Assembly (NCBI RefSeq): GCF_040869045.1
Contig: NC_090321.1
Coordinates: forward strand, 30,935,426-30,999,425
Direction of reading: 5' to 3'
Length of the DNA: 64,000 bases
Origin: Eurosta solidaginis
Lineage: Eukaryota; Arthropoda; Insecta; Diptera; Tephritidae
The notes beneath the pieces were generated by a model. The model saw only the letters and a list, made by a program, of their open reading frames with translations, was not told the origin of the DNA and searched no databases. Shown piece by piece: positions 36,406-49,469 of the stretch; position 1 is the stretch's first letter, and each line of letters opens with the position of its first letter. The position numbers and the translations under genes are program-made.

Positions 36406-39400
36406 CTGTACATGAATAGGACACTCTTGTGAATTACCCAAAGAGATTTACTTGTGAATATTAAAAAAAAAAAAAAAATAGAACAAAACTCACCATTCTG
36501 CTGTACTCTATTATCCCACAGGAACGCACTTTATTTATGGGGCATGAAGTCATTTAATCTTTTGACTCCCCAGTGGATCTTCCTGCTAACCAAGCTTTAG
36601 CAAGATAATGGTTTCACTTTCTGCCTGACAAATGGCGGCCTTGGTTTTTGTCCACGTTTTTCGAAAGATTTTCTGATACACATATGTACGAATCTCAATG
36701 CCAATTTTACCTTTACAAAATGTTCTATGTAATTAATTAATTTCTAGCCCTTTCGAAGTAGTTCCAAAATACTGAAGTTTCACCCGAAAGGTGCTAAGAG
36801 TTCGGAACAACTGCGATATCTTCCGCGATCATTTCTTGCGCTATAGAAAATGCTGGCAGGGGATATGCCATTTACCAGAACTATGGACATGTTCTCTAGC
36901 ACATTTCTTCATTTTATCCGATTAATAAATGAGATAAGATATCGGGTATGTCGTACCACGTAGGAAATGAAATAAATGTTTCCCTCTTTGTTTTCAGCTA
37001 TTGTTTCGAGCTTTTTTTTTCGATTTTACCTTAAAGGCTATACGGAAAATTTTACTGGCGAGGGAGTTTTCCTCTTGTTGATATCAAATTCATTGACCAG
37101 CTACCAGAACTTAATGTTTTTTCCCTTCATTGGTATCTTTTTGAAACCCAGTTTCGCCTTTCTATTTTATATTCTCAGCATTTCGAGGCTCACTATGTTT
37201 CCTTTCTTTACACTAATTTCCGTGAATAGCTCTGTAGTATCATGAGCACAGTTTATTTTCTATGGAATTCCGTTGAAGTGCGATATTTTGCATTTTGCTG
37301 AGAGATCCTACCGAGACCCAACTCTTTATTCCGAGCTATAGATCCTTTCGAAGATGCTATGTTTTGTTATGATATGCTATATTGCTATGCTTGTCATTAA
37401 ATTTTTAAAGAATGTTGACTTCATTTTTATAAACTAATAAAATATTTTTCTTATCTCTTTCTAGGTGAGTTCTGGTTGTGTAAGATATGTTTGCAATAAA
37501 CGATTTATGGTTTGCTACGGATACCAGCTAGGTAAGAGAAACTATAAAACGTTTACGTATGTATGAACATAAGGGTGGTCTTGATATACGCTTCATTAGA
37601 CTCCACCCTTTCGAAAGATAGTGCTATGGTCTCGATTTCAAATGCGTACAAGTTTCATTTTGTCTTTCAAGTTTCATTTTTGTAGCCCATGATGAATTTA
37701 GAACACCAACATTTCTCCTTTCACCAATTTTTTCAGAAGCCATCACAAAGTTGGCACTTGCTTCTGCTGTTTTCATCCAACAAAAAAAATTACGAAATGA
37801 TTTACGATTTCAGGTCACACTGTTATTTTAAGATATCAAGAGTTCAACTTTGTAAAGAGCCTGTACAAAAGTCCTCTTTCAGAAATATACCAGCAAGTCC
37901 CGACAGTAATCCCTGTTTCGCGATCACTAACGCAAATTAGGGACACCGGGTGAGATGACGCCGCTCTCTACCTGTCCCACCCAACTTAATGAAAGTACAA
38001 CATTCTCTTCTGCCAAATACGGGTGTTGATATGCATATTTTCTGGGCATGAGCGTATTCATTAAACAGCGAAATATGACCTAGCATAGGCGCGTAAAGCC
38101 TTTGCACTTTTATCCTTATCTTCATATCCATGTAAGGCTTCTTTTCTTCAAAGGACGCTGTTATGATCGCGAAGAGCTCCATAAGGCGTGCATTCTTCGG
38201 CACAAGTATTACAAGAGATTTATAGAGCATAATTTTTTGTTTCATGAGTATGTGGCTCTGGACTGGCATCGTTTTCGCGATAAATACTGGTTCTCATACA
38301 GACTAAGTCCCTTTCAATTACACACTAAATACAAAAATGGTCTGTACTTTTGACCGCAACCATATTCATACAATAGGGTGGCCCCATAAACTTGAATTTA
38401 TTTTTCATAAACAGTCCACAGAAAAACTTGTTGATAGCTAAAGAGGGGATATGCTCACCACAGATTTTCATTTACACGTATGGCTTGATAGAAAATGAGT
38501 TCCACATAACTGAAGGTCACTCAGACAGTGAGTTTTTAATGAGTGGTGGTGAGTTTTGCGTTGGCCCATTCGATAGAAACAAACTCGAAATTTTGAGGTG
38601 TCTGGACCTCAAATTCGGACTGAGCACTTCGAAATACATATAGCTATTTGGGCCAGGTCATAAGTACTAAGAAAATTTTATTTTTTTCGCGCCAGTGTTT
38701 TTCATCATCTTGATATTAAATGAATATCTAAAAAGTTAGTTCATTCTATAATCCCTTTACTATGATAGTCACAACTTCGTTTTTATTAATTCAAGAAAGG
38801 CCAAAAAATTGTATTTAAATACATTATGGGCTCAAAAATCAAGCATTCGCGCTTGTACCTTAAAATGTAAATTTTTCTGTCAACTATTAGGAAGAAAATA
38901 ATCAAAATCTTGACAGTTTGTCAACTTTAAACTGACAGCTATCAACAACTAAACAAAAAATAGTTGAAAGAAACAAAAATTCGCTAAATATGCTTGCTGG
39001 AGATTGAAAAAGAAAAATTAAAAAGGTGAAAAAGTACAATGCAATGCAATGGCAGTTGAATAAGACATGATAAAGGTGGAAAAAGGAAATAAAAATACAG
39101 CCAACGAGCAAGATGTAAATAAACTAGGTTCGTTAATCTAGTGTAGAAACAAACAAAATTTTAGAGATGACAAAATAAGGTGACAACTTAGGAGACAAAC
39201 AAAAACGTGTGTGCTTTTAGCAAAAACAAAAGAAACCAAACATGTATCGATAACACAAAAGGGACAACGAAAAAATTAATTGCAATGAATGATGGTCTTT
39301 AGAAACTTTTTCGATGAGATTTAAGTTCAAAAATATTTACAAATAACCACTACAAAAAATTTAGCTGCAAAAATTAGCAAAAAAACTTAAGTATAAAAAC

Positions 39401-41090
39401 TTAACTCACATACAAACAAAAACCAAAGTACCAATGACAATAAAATCATTATACGCCAAATTTGACGGAAATCATCAAACAAAACTGTTGTCATTTTCAC
39501 AAATCTTACCAGCTTCAATTTGCATGCAAGAGTGTGAGAGAACCAATCTTATGAGCTGTGACTATAACAAAGTGTCAACAAAAAAGTTGCAGAAGAAGTG
39601 ACAAACGAGTGACACGTCCCGATTGCATTTAAGATAAGTTAAAGTGCCAACAGCAAAGTTGCCCAGAAGAAGAAGAATAAATAAAGAAATTATCTCCATA
39701 GAAAATATCAACAAAAAAAAAACAACACTTTAAGTATCTCGACCCAACTACCGAGTTACCGAGTTAAGAGTGCGATGAGAAATGCTTTGTTCCTGAGTAC
39801 CTAACTTGAATGAAGATATTTTCTCAAGCATTTTTGTAACAAAAATGTCATCGTGTGCCAAGTCATGTCACACAATTGAATTTGAAAGAAATTTTTAACT
39901 CACAAATTTATTGTTCTCATTATCTTTAAATTGTTTTCGCTTTTGAGATATAAAATATTGCTATCAAAAGTAAGTTAAATGGTGGAATTTTGTTGTGCTA
40001 TTGTATATGCCGTCATCACCTAACTATACTTGAATCGATTAAAGGCACTTTCGGCAAATATTTAATAGCCCAAAAGCTGAGTACTTTGTTAAATAAATCT
40101 AAATTGAGGTACTTAAGTGTCAATAACACGAACACCTGTTGTTTACTTAAAAATAGTATTCACACTATCTTAAATTTTTATTTTGCAAAATTTCGCTACA
40201 CGTTAAAAAATCTAAGGTCTGCAGGTCTAAAACCTGCATCGGCTTAAGAAATTTTTCGAAATTCTTTAGTTTTCAATTTATTACTGCATCTTGAAATTTT
40301 ATTCGGTTTATACTTTAAATTTTTTTTTTGAACAAGAAGTCTTGAATCTAGAAATTAGTTTAAAACAAAACCAGAAAATTTTCCAAAATCTGAAAATAAA
40401 AGCTTCAAGACAATTCCGGGCTTGAAACAAAACCGTAAAGTTTAAACTTACAGCTGATAGTCTGAAATTTCAACAAAAAATTCTTTTGGGTAAATGGCAC
40501 ATTTTGTTGTATCCTGTTGACGCACCGCACAATTTTCCTAACTACATTTGGAACCAAATTTTATGTAGTGAAAATCGTTTCAGATTCAAGCTCAAATCAT
40601 GCAGGATGTGGAAAATTATGTTCGAGTCGAAAATGTTCTGGTAAACAATTTTGATAGGCAAACATCTTTGAGACTCTAAGGTTTCCTATAATATTCTCAT
40701 GACGAATCAGCTATATTTTTCAACGGAGTAATTGCAGAACGGAAAGTTACTTTCTAATTCAGATTTAGCTTTCCATAAACAATTAAACTGAAACTATGCA
40801 AACCAATCTTAAAATATCTTCGATACATTTCGAAAAATTAAATAAATGGGAATAATAGATTATAAAATGCAGCTTGACACAGTACACAACACCCTCCTTA
40901 AATGAGCGTGACGCTGACCTAAACCCGCCAGGACGCATCACGTAATTTATGGATCGCTCCTGCATAAAATTTGCTAAAAATTTTTACTGCGTTTTCCATG
41001 TTCGCAGCTGTAGCTTGTTTAAGATTGAGACATAAAAAAATTATTATAGCTAAAAGTTGACGCTTTCAAAAACATGCAAATTAACTATAT
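36405..41090. other. AT-rich intergenic DNA, no gene recognised
   Basis: Several short ORFs (36976, 37689, 37937 minus, 38102, 38392, 39990) are low-complexity or overlap on both strands. None has a motif. 39100-39760 is unusually rich in A and AAACAAAA words, without an ORF. Confidence 0.5.
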
Positions 41091-41099
41091 TTAAAAAAA

Positions 41100-41510
41100 A
41101 AAGTAACCGCTTCTGGAAAGTAATAGATTCTTAAAAAGTTATCGGTCCTTATAACGTAATCGCCTCCAGGTAAAAAAATAGAACTGTCAGTTCTACAAAA
41201 GTAACCAGCTCAACCAAATAGTCGATTAAAAGAAGTAGCCGTTCCAAAAGAGTAATTTGTTCCTAGCGCAACTTGTTCCAAGAAGTAGACGCTTTCAAAC
41301 GAAACTAGTTTCCAAGAAGTGACCGATCCAAACAAAAAATAACCTGTTCCAAAAATGTGACGCTCCTAAAATAAGTAACTAGTTACAGAAGGTAAAAGAT
41401 TACACAAAGAAACCAGTTCCAAGCAAGTAACTAGTTTAAAAAGAGTAACGGTTCCAAAAATTAACCGGTTCTGTTACAGTTACTGGCTTAAAAAAGTACA
41501 ATCAGGTGAA
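41100..41510 (+). repeat. degenerate ~21-22-bp tandem repeat (AGTAACCGGTTCCAAAA type)
   Basis: Words like AAGTAACCGCTTCTGGAAAG, AGTAACCAGCTCAACCAAA, AGTAACTAGTTTAAAAAGAG and AGTAACGGTTCCAAAA follow each other with a period near 21-22 bp for about 400 bp. Non-coding. Confidence 0.6.
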
Positions 41511-41704
41511 ATATTTAAAAATTTAACTGATTCAAGAAAAAGACGAAACGTCCAACATCAAATAGATCTAGATATTTAAACTTATAAATATATATAGGTT
41601 AATTTGATCAAAATCGTAAGAGGTTAGGTTAAGGTTGTATTTATATATCCAATTTTGTTAACATTGAAGGTACCAATAAAATAAAAATGGAGAAAAGTCC
41701 CTTT

Positions 41705-41760
41705 TACTAAACCACATATCTATGTATATAATATACAATTGCAACCGAACTTAGACTCCC
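41705..41760 (-). mobile_element. mini-me-like (family B) end fragment
   Basis: TATATAATATACAATTGCAA, CCGAACTTAGACTCCCTTAT and TTGT match the right edge of the 60573-61707 copy. Confidence 0.45.
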
Positions 41761-42565
41761 TTATTTGTTCGTTTATTTAACCATTTTGCCGCCAAATTTG
41801 CGCCACACTTCAACGCTAAGGGCCTAAATTCTTATAACTAGTGCTGTAAATCAAACAGCTTAATAATTGCATGTAAGGCTATGTAAACAAATATGGCAAT
41901 AAAACGTTAATAAAAATTTTAATTAATTCAAATTGCCATTTTATGCTCCAAAATATATGGACACACCGCGACATTATTTATATTTCTGCTTGTCTAGGGT
42001 AATGTAATTCCATAAGCGCTAAATGAACATTTTTTGCTACCTTTAGTTGTATGTTGCTGTTGTTGTTGTTTTTATATCATATCATATCAATGGAAGTGTT
42101 GTTAATTACATTCGAATCGTGTAGAATGCGACAGTCATTCCGATAAGCTAAGTTGAATTTAATATGATTTATAGCTAGGAACGTGCGAGAACTCTCATGT
42201 AAACGATATGTATCAATGGATTAATGCTGTATTAGTAAAAAAAAAATTATTAAATATTTTAAGATATCATGGCAGCGAAATTAATTTTTTTAATGATCTA
42301 TGGTTTATTCAAAGTAGCGGTTTCCCAAAAAAAAATCTTTGTAGTTGACTAAGTAAAAGAAAAAATTGAAATGTCTGCTTTTGTCTTAAGGGCTTATATT
42401 GATAAGATTTCGGTTCAAGATTTTTTTGTAACTATTTTAAAACAGTTTAATACTGTCTTTTTGACAACTTGGTTAATTGAGAGGATTTTTTCCGACCCTT
42501 CTTAAAAGAGCTCACTTTTAAAATGTGTATTGGTTATTTGATATCCGAAATTTATTTATCATTAA

Positions 42566-42945
42566 ATTTGTTGCTGTTGTTGTAGCGATAAAGACACTTC
42601 CCGAAGGCTTCGGAGAGTATTATCGATGTTGATGGTCCTTTGCTGGATATAGATCCGGTACGTTCCGGTAACAAGCGCCATTAAAGTACAAGTCTGACCA
42701 TCTAAGATTAAAATGACCACATTTAATTTTCTATGCCATTCCACCCCCAACCCTAGTTCCATGAGGAACTTGGGATAACCAGAGCCTCACCTGCTAAGGA
42801 ATTAGTGTACACCACGGATAGGTGAGGTTAGTAATTGGGTTGGAGAAGTTATAGACTGCGCTGGCAACCCCTTGAATCATTTGGGTATTTGGTCGCCTCT
42901 TACGACAGATATGCCTGTTCTAAGCCTCCTAACCCACTGCAGATT
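42566..42945 (+). repeat. dispersed repeat family C, most complete copy
   Basis: Begins with a GTTGCTGTTGTTGTAGCGAT block, then GATCCGGTACGTTCCGGTAA, GAGGAACTTGGGATAACCAG, GGATAGGTGAGGTTAGTAAT, AGACTGCGCTGGCAACCCC and GGTCGCCTCTTACGACAG. Partial copies occur at 16703, 22850, 50500, 54966 and 62700, so this is a repeat family. I cannot assign a class. Confidence 0.75.
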
Positions 42946-43534
42946 CATTATTTTGATCCTGAGATGCTCTCTACTTCCGTTTAATGGTAATTTCTACTTT
43001 TAAAGTCGTTTTTGGCTGCAAGAGTAGTATGTTTAAAGTATGTTTCTTTTTTCAACAAAATACCAAAACACAACTATGTGACAGTCTCGTCGAAACTAGA
43101 AAGGACATTCGAAGGAAATATGTTTCGAAAATTTGATAACAAATAATGCAAAAGCAAAACGTTATAGTAACGAAAACCCGTCAACATAGTGGATTTTTAC
43201 AACTTTTCTTTCGTATAGTAGCATGAACCAATCTAGCGTGTATTCATGTTGCCCCAAATTTATGACTCAAATATTTACTTTACTTTGTTTATTTATGTTG
43301 AGGAATTACAATTTTGACCAAGTAAAAGCTAAAATATTTCTAAATATAAAAAATGGGCAAAATATGTTGATTTTTTATTATTTTGTCCAATTTTTCGTTA
43401 GTAATGCATTAAGGCCGCTGGCCAAATCAAAGAGTAATATATTAGATATGATTAACAAACCACGCTTGCTACACAATATTTTTTTCTGGACAAAATGTGT
43501 ATAAAAAAAGAGCAAATACGATTAAATAAGAATA

Positions 43535-44506
43535 TATATGGGGTATTCTATCCCATTTCGACCAATTTTGAACCCGACCCCTTTAGAATTGGCTGAAAGT
43601 TTTTCTTCTTTTTCTAGCTTATGAAAGACGTTTTTCAGAAGTTTTTAAAATTTTTCATTCAACTCAAAAAAAGTTATGAATTTAAAAAAAAAAACACCGT
43701 TGCTATAACTTTTTCAATTATTGTTCTGGCCTTGAGCTCGAATCGAACCTTGAATCATTTATCAATAGGCCGATAAAACAAAAACAATTGTTAATAAACC
43801 ATGAGCACTTGGGAATGTCAAACAAAGTAATTGACAATAAACAAAAATCCAGCATTATCAGTGATTTGCACCAGATGGCGCAACACTGAATAAATATAGT
43901 TGGTAAAAGGAATAGAAGTAGCAAATTTGGCAGTCAAACAAACCGCCGCTGTATATCTAAATGGTTAGCGCAGCGTGCCTAAAGCGTACTGATGATGAAG
44001 GCTTATAACCCTTCGAAATGGATCTATCTGCGCAGCAATGGCGGGTTGTCTGAAAAATTTTCTACTTACTATTCCAAAAACAAAATACAATTTTTCAAAT
44101 TTAGGAAAATTAAAAAAATAACATAAATTATCATTAGAAAAAAATTATTGTTCTGGCCTTGAGCTCGAATCGAACCTTGAATCATTTATCAATAGGCCGA
44201 TAAAACAAAAACAATTACAAAAAAAAAACTTTAAAATTTTTTTTGAATTTTTTCAGAAAAGTACATTTAAAAACAAATTTAAAAAAAAAAAAGATCCCAA
44301 ACGGTAAATTTTTGAAAAAGTTATAGCATTTTCAAAACAAAAACGGTGTTTTTTTTTAATTCATAAATTTTTTTGAGTTGGATGAAAAATTTGAAAATTT
44401 TCTGAAAAACGTCTTTCGTAAGCTAGAAAAATAAGAAAACCTTTCAGCCAATTCTAAAGGGGTCGGGTTCAAAATTGGTCGAAATGGGATGGAATACCCC
44501 ATATAT
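43535..44506. mobile_element. inverted-repeat element with ~180-bp arms and internal 73-bp direct repeats
   Basis: TATATGGGGTATTC...CCCATTTCGACCAATTTTG at the left pairs with the reverse complement at 44470-44506. The arms reach ~43715 and ~44320. Inside, 43717-43789 and 44144-44216 are identical direct copies that on the minus strand carry GGTTCGATTCG, close to a pol III B box. The centre (43945-43990) reads GTATATCTAAATGGTTAGCG, resembling a tRNA/A-box start. No ORF. Class unknown. Confidence 0.75.
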
Positions 44507-44629
44507 TAACCGATCGTATTACAAACACAAAAAAAGAACATTTTTGTTGTAGAAGTCTCGAAAACTTCCCAAAGGTAAAATGCTTGCCGAAAAAATTAGT
44601 ATAGATTTAAGGCCAAATTAAATTTCCTT

Positions 44630-44950
44630 AACCCTAACGCCATAGTCGTAACCATACCCATATCCATCTCCAATGTAATCGATTAATGGTGCCTTAGCCT
44701 AAAAATCGTGAAAACTTCATAAAAATGAAGAAAACGCAAAAAATTTCAAACATATTCCACAAAAAATAAGTCTCTGAGTCATAACGTCTCCAAAACAATG
44801 AATAAAATCTGCAAAAAGTTATTAAATTCACCAACTCAAATATTTTTAGGTTATGGATATGTCGAGAAACCAAAAGCCAATTGGTTGGCTATGGTATGGT
44901 TCTGGCGTTAGCGTTATGGTATGGCACCATTAGTCGATTGCATTGATTTC
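44630..44950. repeat. MITE-like inverted repeat
   Basis: AACCCTAACGCCATAGTCGT and AATCGATTAATGGTGCC (left) pair with GGCACCATTAGTCGATTGC and TGGCGTTAGCGTTATGG (right) in opposite orientation. About 320 bp, non-coding. Confidence 0.5.
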
Positions 44951-44997
44951 CATAAGGTAGGATCGATCAGCTGTTTTATCTAGTTATGGTTTTATGG

Positions 44998-45121
44998 ATA
45001 TACTTACTTACTTACTTAATTGGCGCTTAACCGTCTAAACGGTTATGGCCGTCCAACAAGGCGCGCCAGTCGCTCCTTCGCTCCGCCAACCGGCGCCAAT
45101 TGGTCACACCAAGGGAGTTAA
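44998..45121 (-). mobile_element. 5'-truncated RTE LINE 3' end with target duplication
   Basis: On the minus strand this reads GTGTGACCAATTGGCGCCGG, GGAGCGACTGGCGCGCC, hairpin ACCGTTTAGACGGT, then (TAAG)n. It encodes the same C-terminal end as 57165-57255 of the RTE copy. GGTTTTATGG at 44988-44997 and 45122-45131 is the target duplication. Confidence 0.88.
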
Positions 45122-45267
45122 GGTTTTATGGTTATAAGTCACCATTAATTAACCCCTTTAGGGCCAGATTTTCTATGACGTCATGAAACTGTGCGTTACA
45201 GTCACTGGCATTCACATTCATTCACGGTTTGCCGTCACTCACCGAGGTAGATTAATGCTATTTACAG

Positions 45268-45362
45268 CTGAATTCTGTAATTCAGTCTCATCTCAAGTCT
45301 TTTAATTTGCGATTTTCCATTAGAGACAATGTTCATGACTTGAGATGATTACGGTATTCAGT
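45268..45362. repeat. short MITE-like inverted repeat
   Basis: GCTGAATTCTGTAATTCAGT...TCATCTCAAGTC pairs imperfectly with GACTTGAGATGATTACGGTA at 45337-45356. Confidence 0.4.
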
Positions 45363-45369
45363 AAGCGAA

Positions 45370-46405
45370 AGTCACAAAAAACTCACCACATCATCAAAAT
45401 TCACCATAAAGACAATTATTCATACCCTGAACTAATAACACTGCACTTTGGCAACAAATTGTATGCTGTTATGGCTGAGCTTGATAAGGGGTCCAACTCT
45501 TTTCTGTTTGGAAAACGCGTGTCATACATGCTTCCTATTGACTATTGTTTTATTGATGAATCCTCCCATAGTTTGTAAGCTTCATAAATGTACGTGCTTC
45601 TTTAAAAAACTGTATAAAAAGCTCATCAAGGCTCAGCTCAATAAATGTGTCACCTAAACTAGATATATGCCCATCTTCCCGCTTAAAGGAGTAAATGCTT
45701 CTAGATCTTATAGCAGTGCTTTTTTGGCCACAGTATAAATTTGTAGTTCAATGATACGGCAGCATGTAATTTTATCCTACGACTTTCACGTAAATTTCTT
45801 TAAAAAATCTATCCACCATAGTTTTCTTAATGGCTTGCACTTTGAACTATAACATAGTACGTTTAGGAGCTTGGGACGAAATACAGATATGTGGGACCTT
45901 CCAGAAGAACAATTAACAAGAGAATGACAATCGTTCATCACAATACTTTCCTATTTCAAAGAAAAGCTTTCACAGTGAAAAGAGAAGATCGCCAAAAGAG
46001 TTTCATTTGGCCTAGAGCCAGCTTATATGCTTGCTTTTCATTGGGTTAAAATTGTTGACACACAAAATTGCTTCAACTGCTGGTCATTTGGTGTCAAATG
46101 ATTTTCCATTATGTCACATAGCTCACTCGAAGAAGATTGATCAGACATCAAAACCTAACCTCAAACTGTGTGTTCATTTATTTTACAAACCATTGTATCA
46201 CATATTTCCGTTGTTTAACATTTACATTATGAATTGATGAGACGGCAGCTGTCAAATGGAAAAAAATTGCCAATATATTAGCAAATAAATTTTTAATGTC
46301 AAATTTGCCATATCATTGGGCAGTTGGAGTTTACACTTATTTGTCATTTAATTTTTCACTTCGTAGTCAAAACCAACGGCAAACGCATTTGAGGTTTTGA
46401 TGAGC
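45370..46405. other. intergenic DNA, nothing recognised
   Basis: Two overlapping plus-strand frames at 45345-45657 and one at 46031-46237 have no motif or signal. Confidence 0.45.
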
Positions 46406-46414
46406 CATTTGTTA

Positions 46415-46706
46415 AGGCTCCATTACTGATATTTAGCATAGACTTGACTTGACTTGGCGTAAACTTGGCAACTTAGCCACGACATAAATGTCAATTTGTA
46501 TGACAAAATGTCAAAATGAAATGGAAACAAACAAATGGCATCTCAAAATATAAACGTCACTTAGAACTTACATAGAAAATTAAAATTCAACAGACTTCTA
46601 AATCAAGTAAAGTGTTGTTAAGTTTTGAGTAATCAGTAACATGCAATGTTCATTTAACAGTTCTCAAGTCAAGTCAAGCCTATGCTAAGAATCAGTAATG
46701 GAGCCT
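46415..46706. mobile_element. PIF/Harbinger-type MITE (292 bp) with TTA target duplication
   Basis: Ends AGGCTCCATTACTGAT and ATCAGTAATGGAGCCT are inverted repeats, continuing imperfectly through TTAGCATAG-CTTGACTTGAC for about 45 bp. TTA flanks both sides (46412-46414 and 46707-46709). A 3-bp TTA duplication is typical of PIF/Harbinger elements. No transposase inside. Confidence 0.75.
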
Positions 46707-46709
46707 TTA

Positions 46710-48550
46710 GTGAAACGGAAAACATTGTGACCAAATTTTACGCAGTAAAAACTAAGCACTAACAATACCGGTGCTACAAAGATAGGTTATTTAAGTTACG
46801 TGAGCGGCGCTTTATAAGAATACATACAACAAATACTTTGTCGCATGGCATAGTGCCACTAGATGTGGCCTTAGTTTAAGCTGAATTAATAGAAATACTG
46901 CATAACCAAACGTTTCCATGGAAATAGCCCAACCCGAAGCACCTGGCCAGTGGACCAAACGTAAACAAAGAGAACCACTTTAAGTCCAAATGAACCAATG
47001 TGACAACGGTGTTTAGTATTACCATCATACGAACATATACATATTTGTTAAAAAATATATCACATTATTTACTTAGTATAAACATTTAAACAAGTTTAAC
47101 GCCCACTGCAACTACAAATTGGATTACATACATTTATGTTTTATTAATATGGCTAATATATTGAGGGGCAAGTTAGAGTCACATCGCCGCATCCAAAACT
47201 TATGGCAAGTACACCATAAATAATTAACCATTTTAGCATAAGCGTCAGTGAGAAAATCGGTTATTACATCAAGTTTCGATAGAGGTTTTCGCTGGCAACT
47301 CCATCTTTAAGAGAAATCAATTAAGCATTTATACTTGTTTATGTAGTACTCCAGTTGCCGTGTGATATTTGAGAGAAAAACAAATCAATAAAATATAATA
47401 TGTTGCTGCAATAATGATCGATTTAACTGATATCGGTTATCGGTCACCTTATAATTAATTTCCAAGTTTGCAATGAACTTTTGTCGGGTTTTGAAGGTGA
47501 AACCGCAACAGAAGCGATTGAGTTCCAAGCCATTCATACATATACAATTCTTTCAAGATGCGCAGGATCTGAGCACCAAGAGAACATTGCTTACAATAAT
47601 TGAAATCATTTGCCTAAATTGAATTTAATATTCCCATGAAGCTATACTGAAGTGCGAAAATTTGTTTAGCGAGTGCCAATATTGGCAATAGCTCTCCGGC
47701 TTATTTGCTTTGATTGACTTATTTGCCTACCATTATAGCTATAAATATGTTGGCCAATAAATTCATTGCACTTATATGCCAATGTCGCAACTTGTACAGC
47801 AAGTACGTAACAGTAAAAAATAATCTTCGAATATGTGTTTTATTTTATCTTTATTCAATATTATCACAGCACCACTAAGGCGCCACTAATTGTCATACGA
47901 AAGAAAGTGAAAATGTTACACTTGTGTTGTGGCAACATGTTGCTTTGCACGCATATTTTTGTCATTCATTAATACTTAAGCAATTGGAAAAACTTGATCG
48001 GCTTTGTAAGCAAATAATACATGCATACATACTTTTTAGATGATTAAATGCGCACATTTTGCAAACTGAGGCTTTTTAAGCTGTTACTTACTGTTTGTTT
48101 TTCTTGAAGGGAGATTCCCATACTACAACTTTTTCAGAAAGTTTTTTCATAAGGATTGACCTGAGTAGGGGCATAAATGAAACAATAACATATACACATT
48201 CTGTGACTTGTAACTGGAATGGTTTATCGGATAAACTGGAGACGACTAGGGGTACTGACATCAGGATGATGTGTAGGCGCACAGAAAATGGTGAATCAAA
48301 TTCTTCTCGACTTGAGTTCGAAACTTAGCGACTTAACAAGTAAAAGCTTTCGAGGTTTTCAAAAATGATGCCAGTAGTTACGGGGTTTCTATGTAAGCCT
48401 AACGTGTCCAAGCATTATTAATGGGCTTGGTAAAGTTCTGGAAAAACATATTGCCCAGCGCGTCTAACAACTTTTTTGTACTTGAAGCAGTTTTCTGTTT
48501 AAACGTACAATTTTAAGAGTTTCAGCTTAAGAACTATTAAAAAGGATAAT
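46710..48550. other. AT-rich intergenic DNA, nothing recognised
   Basis: ORFs covering each other at 48088-48328 on both strands look random. Confidence 0.45.
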
Positions 48551-48552
48551 AT

Positions 48553-48880
48553 TTCGTATAAGCACTCTAAAACGCCACCTTTTTTCACAATTTCTTCAAA
48601 AGCAACAAAAAACTGCACATTGTTGATGCAACATGTTGCTAATGTAATTGCAATCTGTAATAAATTTCTTCTAAATCAACTCAAAGTTGCAACTTGTAGA
48701 TGGGACTTGTTGATGCAACATGTTGCTATTGTAATCTGTTTCTCGGGTTCTATGAAAAAGGGTAGCAATTTGTATAAGCACTCTTAAACGCTACCATTTT
48801 TTACATTTTCTTCATAAGCTACTCAAAGCAGCAACTTGTTGATGCAAAACGAAGCGTAATCTGCTGTTCGGGCAAAAAAA
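48553..48880 (+). repeat. tandem duplication, period ~218 bp
   Basis: AAGCACTCTAAAACGCCACC at 48559 recurs as AAGCACTCTTAAACGCTACC at 48777. TTGATGCAACATGTTGCTAA at ~48623 recurs near 48712, with a decayed third occurrence near 48839. The palindrome GCAACATGTTGC is inside. Confidence 0.5.
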
Positions 48881-49469
48881 TAACTTAAACATTAGTGGTG
48901 GAGGGTCAAAGTGCAAGCGTTATCTTGCCTTCTAATACCTGACCCCCTCCTACTCACCCTTCCCCTTACTTTTATCCAATATCTCTTCTTCCCCCTGGCT
49001 TTACATCTACTCTCGCTAATCTTAAATGAACACATTTGTGTGGATTTGGAATAACTTCTCATACTAACACTTGGAAACTCCATCATTTCTTCTTCCACCA
49101 TTTTTTCACATTTTTCCCGAAGGCAACATGTTGCTAAAAATTACTCGGCATTTTCACTTCTGGAATAAGGAACGTTGAACGGTAGAGTGTTGAAGTATAG
49201 GTATGAAATATTAAACTTTGTACAAGGAGCAATATTTTCTTGGACACCGAAGTTGTAACTCTTTCAGGTTTGTTGCAACTTTTTACGATGCGTTGCAAGA
49301 AAAAGTTCTAATTTTTATGAGCTATGTTTTTGGAATTTTATCTGATTTTGTTGTAAAGTTCTTATTGCTCTCTTGAATGATATTTGAGAAGTTCACAAAA
49401 GTGTCTCATTCATGTAAAATTTTAAGATTTGAGTTGTTTCCAATATTAAATTGGATTAAAGCCAACGCG

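Noticed and set aside
36976..37245. 89-residue hydrophobic ORF as a membrane protein
   Set aside because: Phe/Leu-rich because of T-rich DNA. No conserved motif, and similar chance frames are common nearby.
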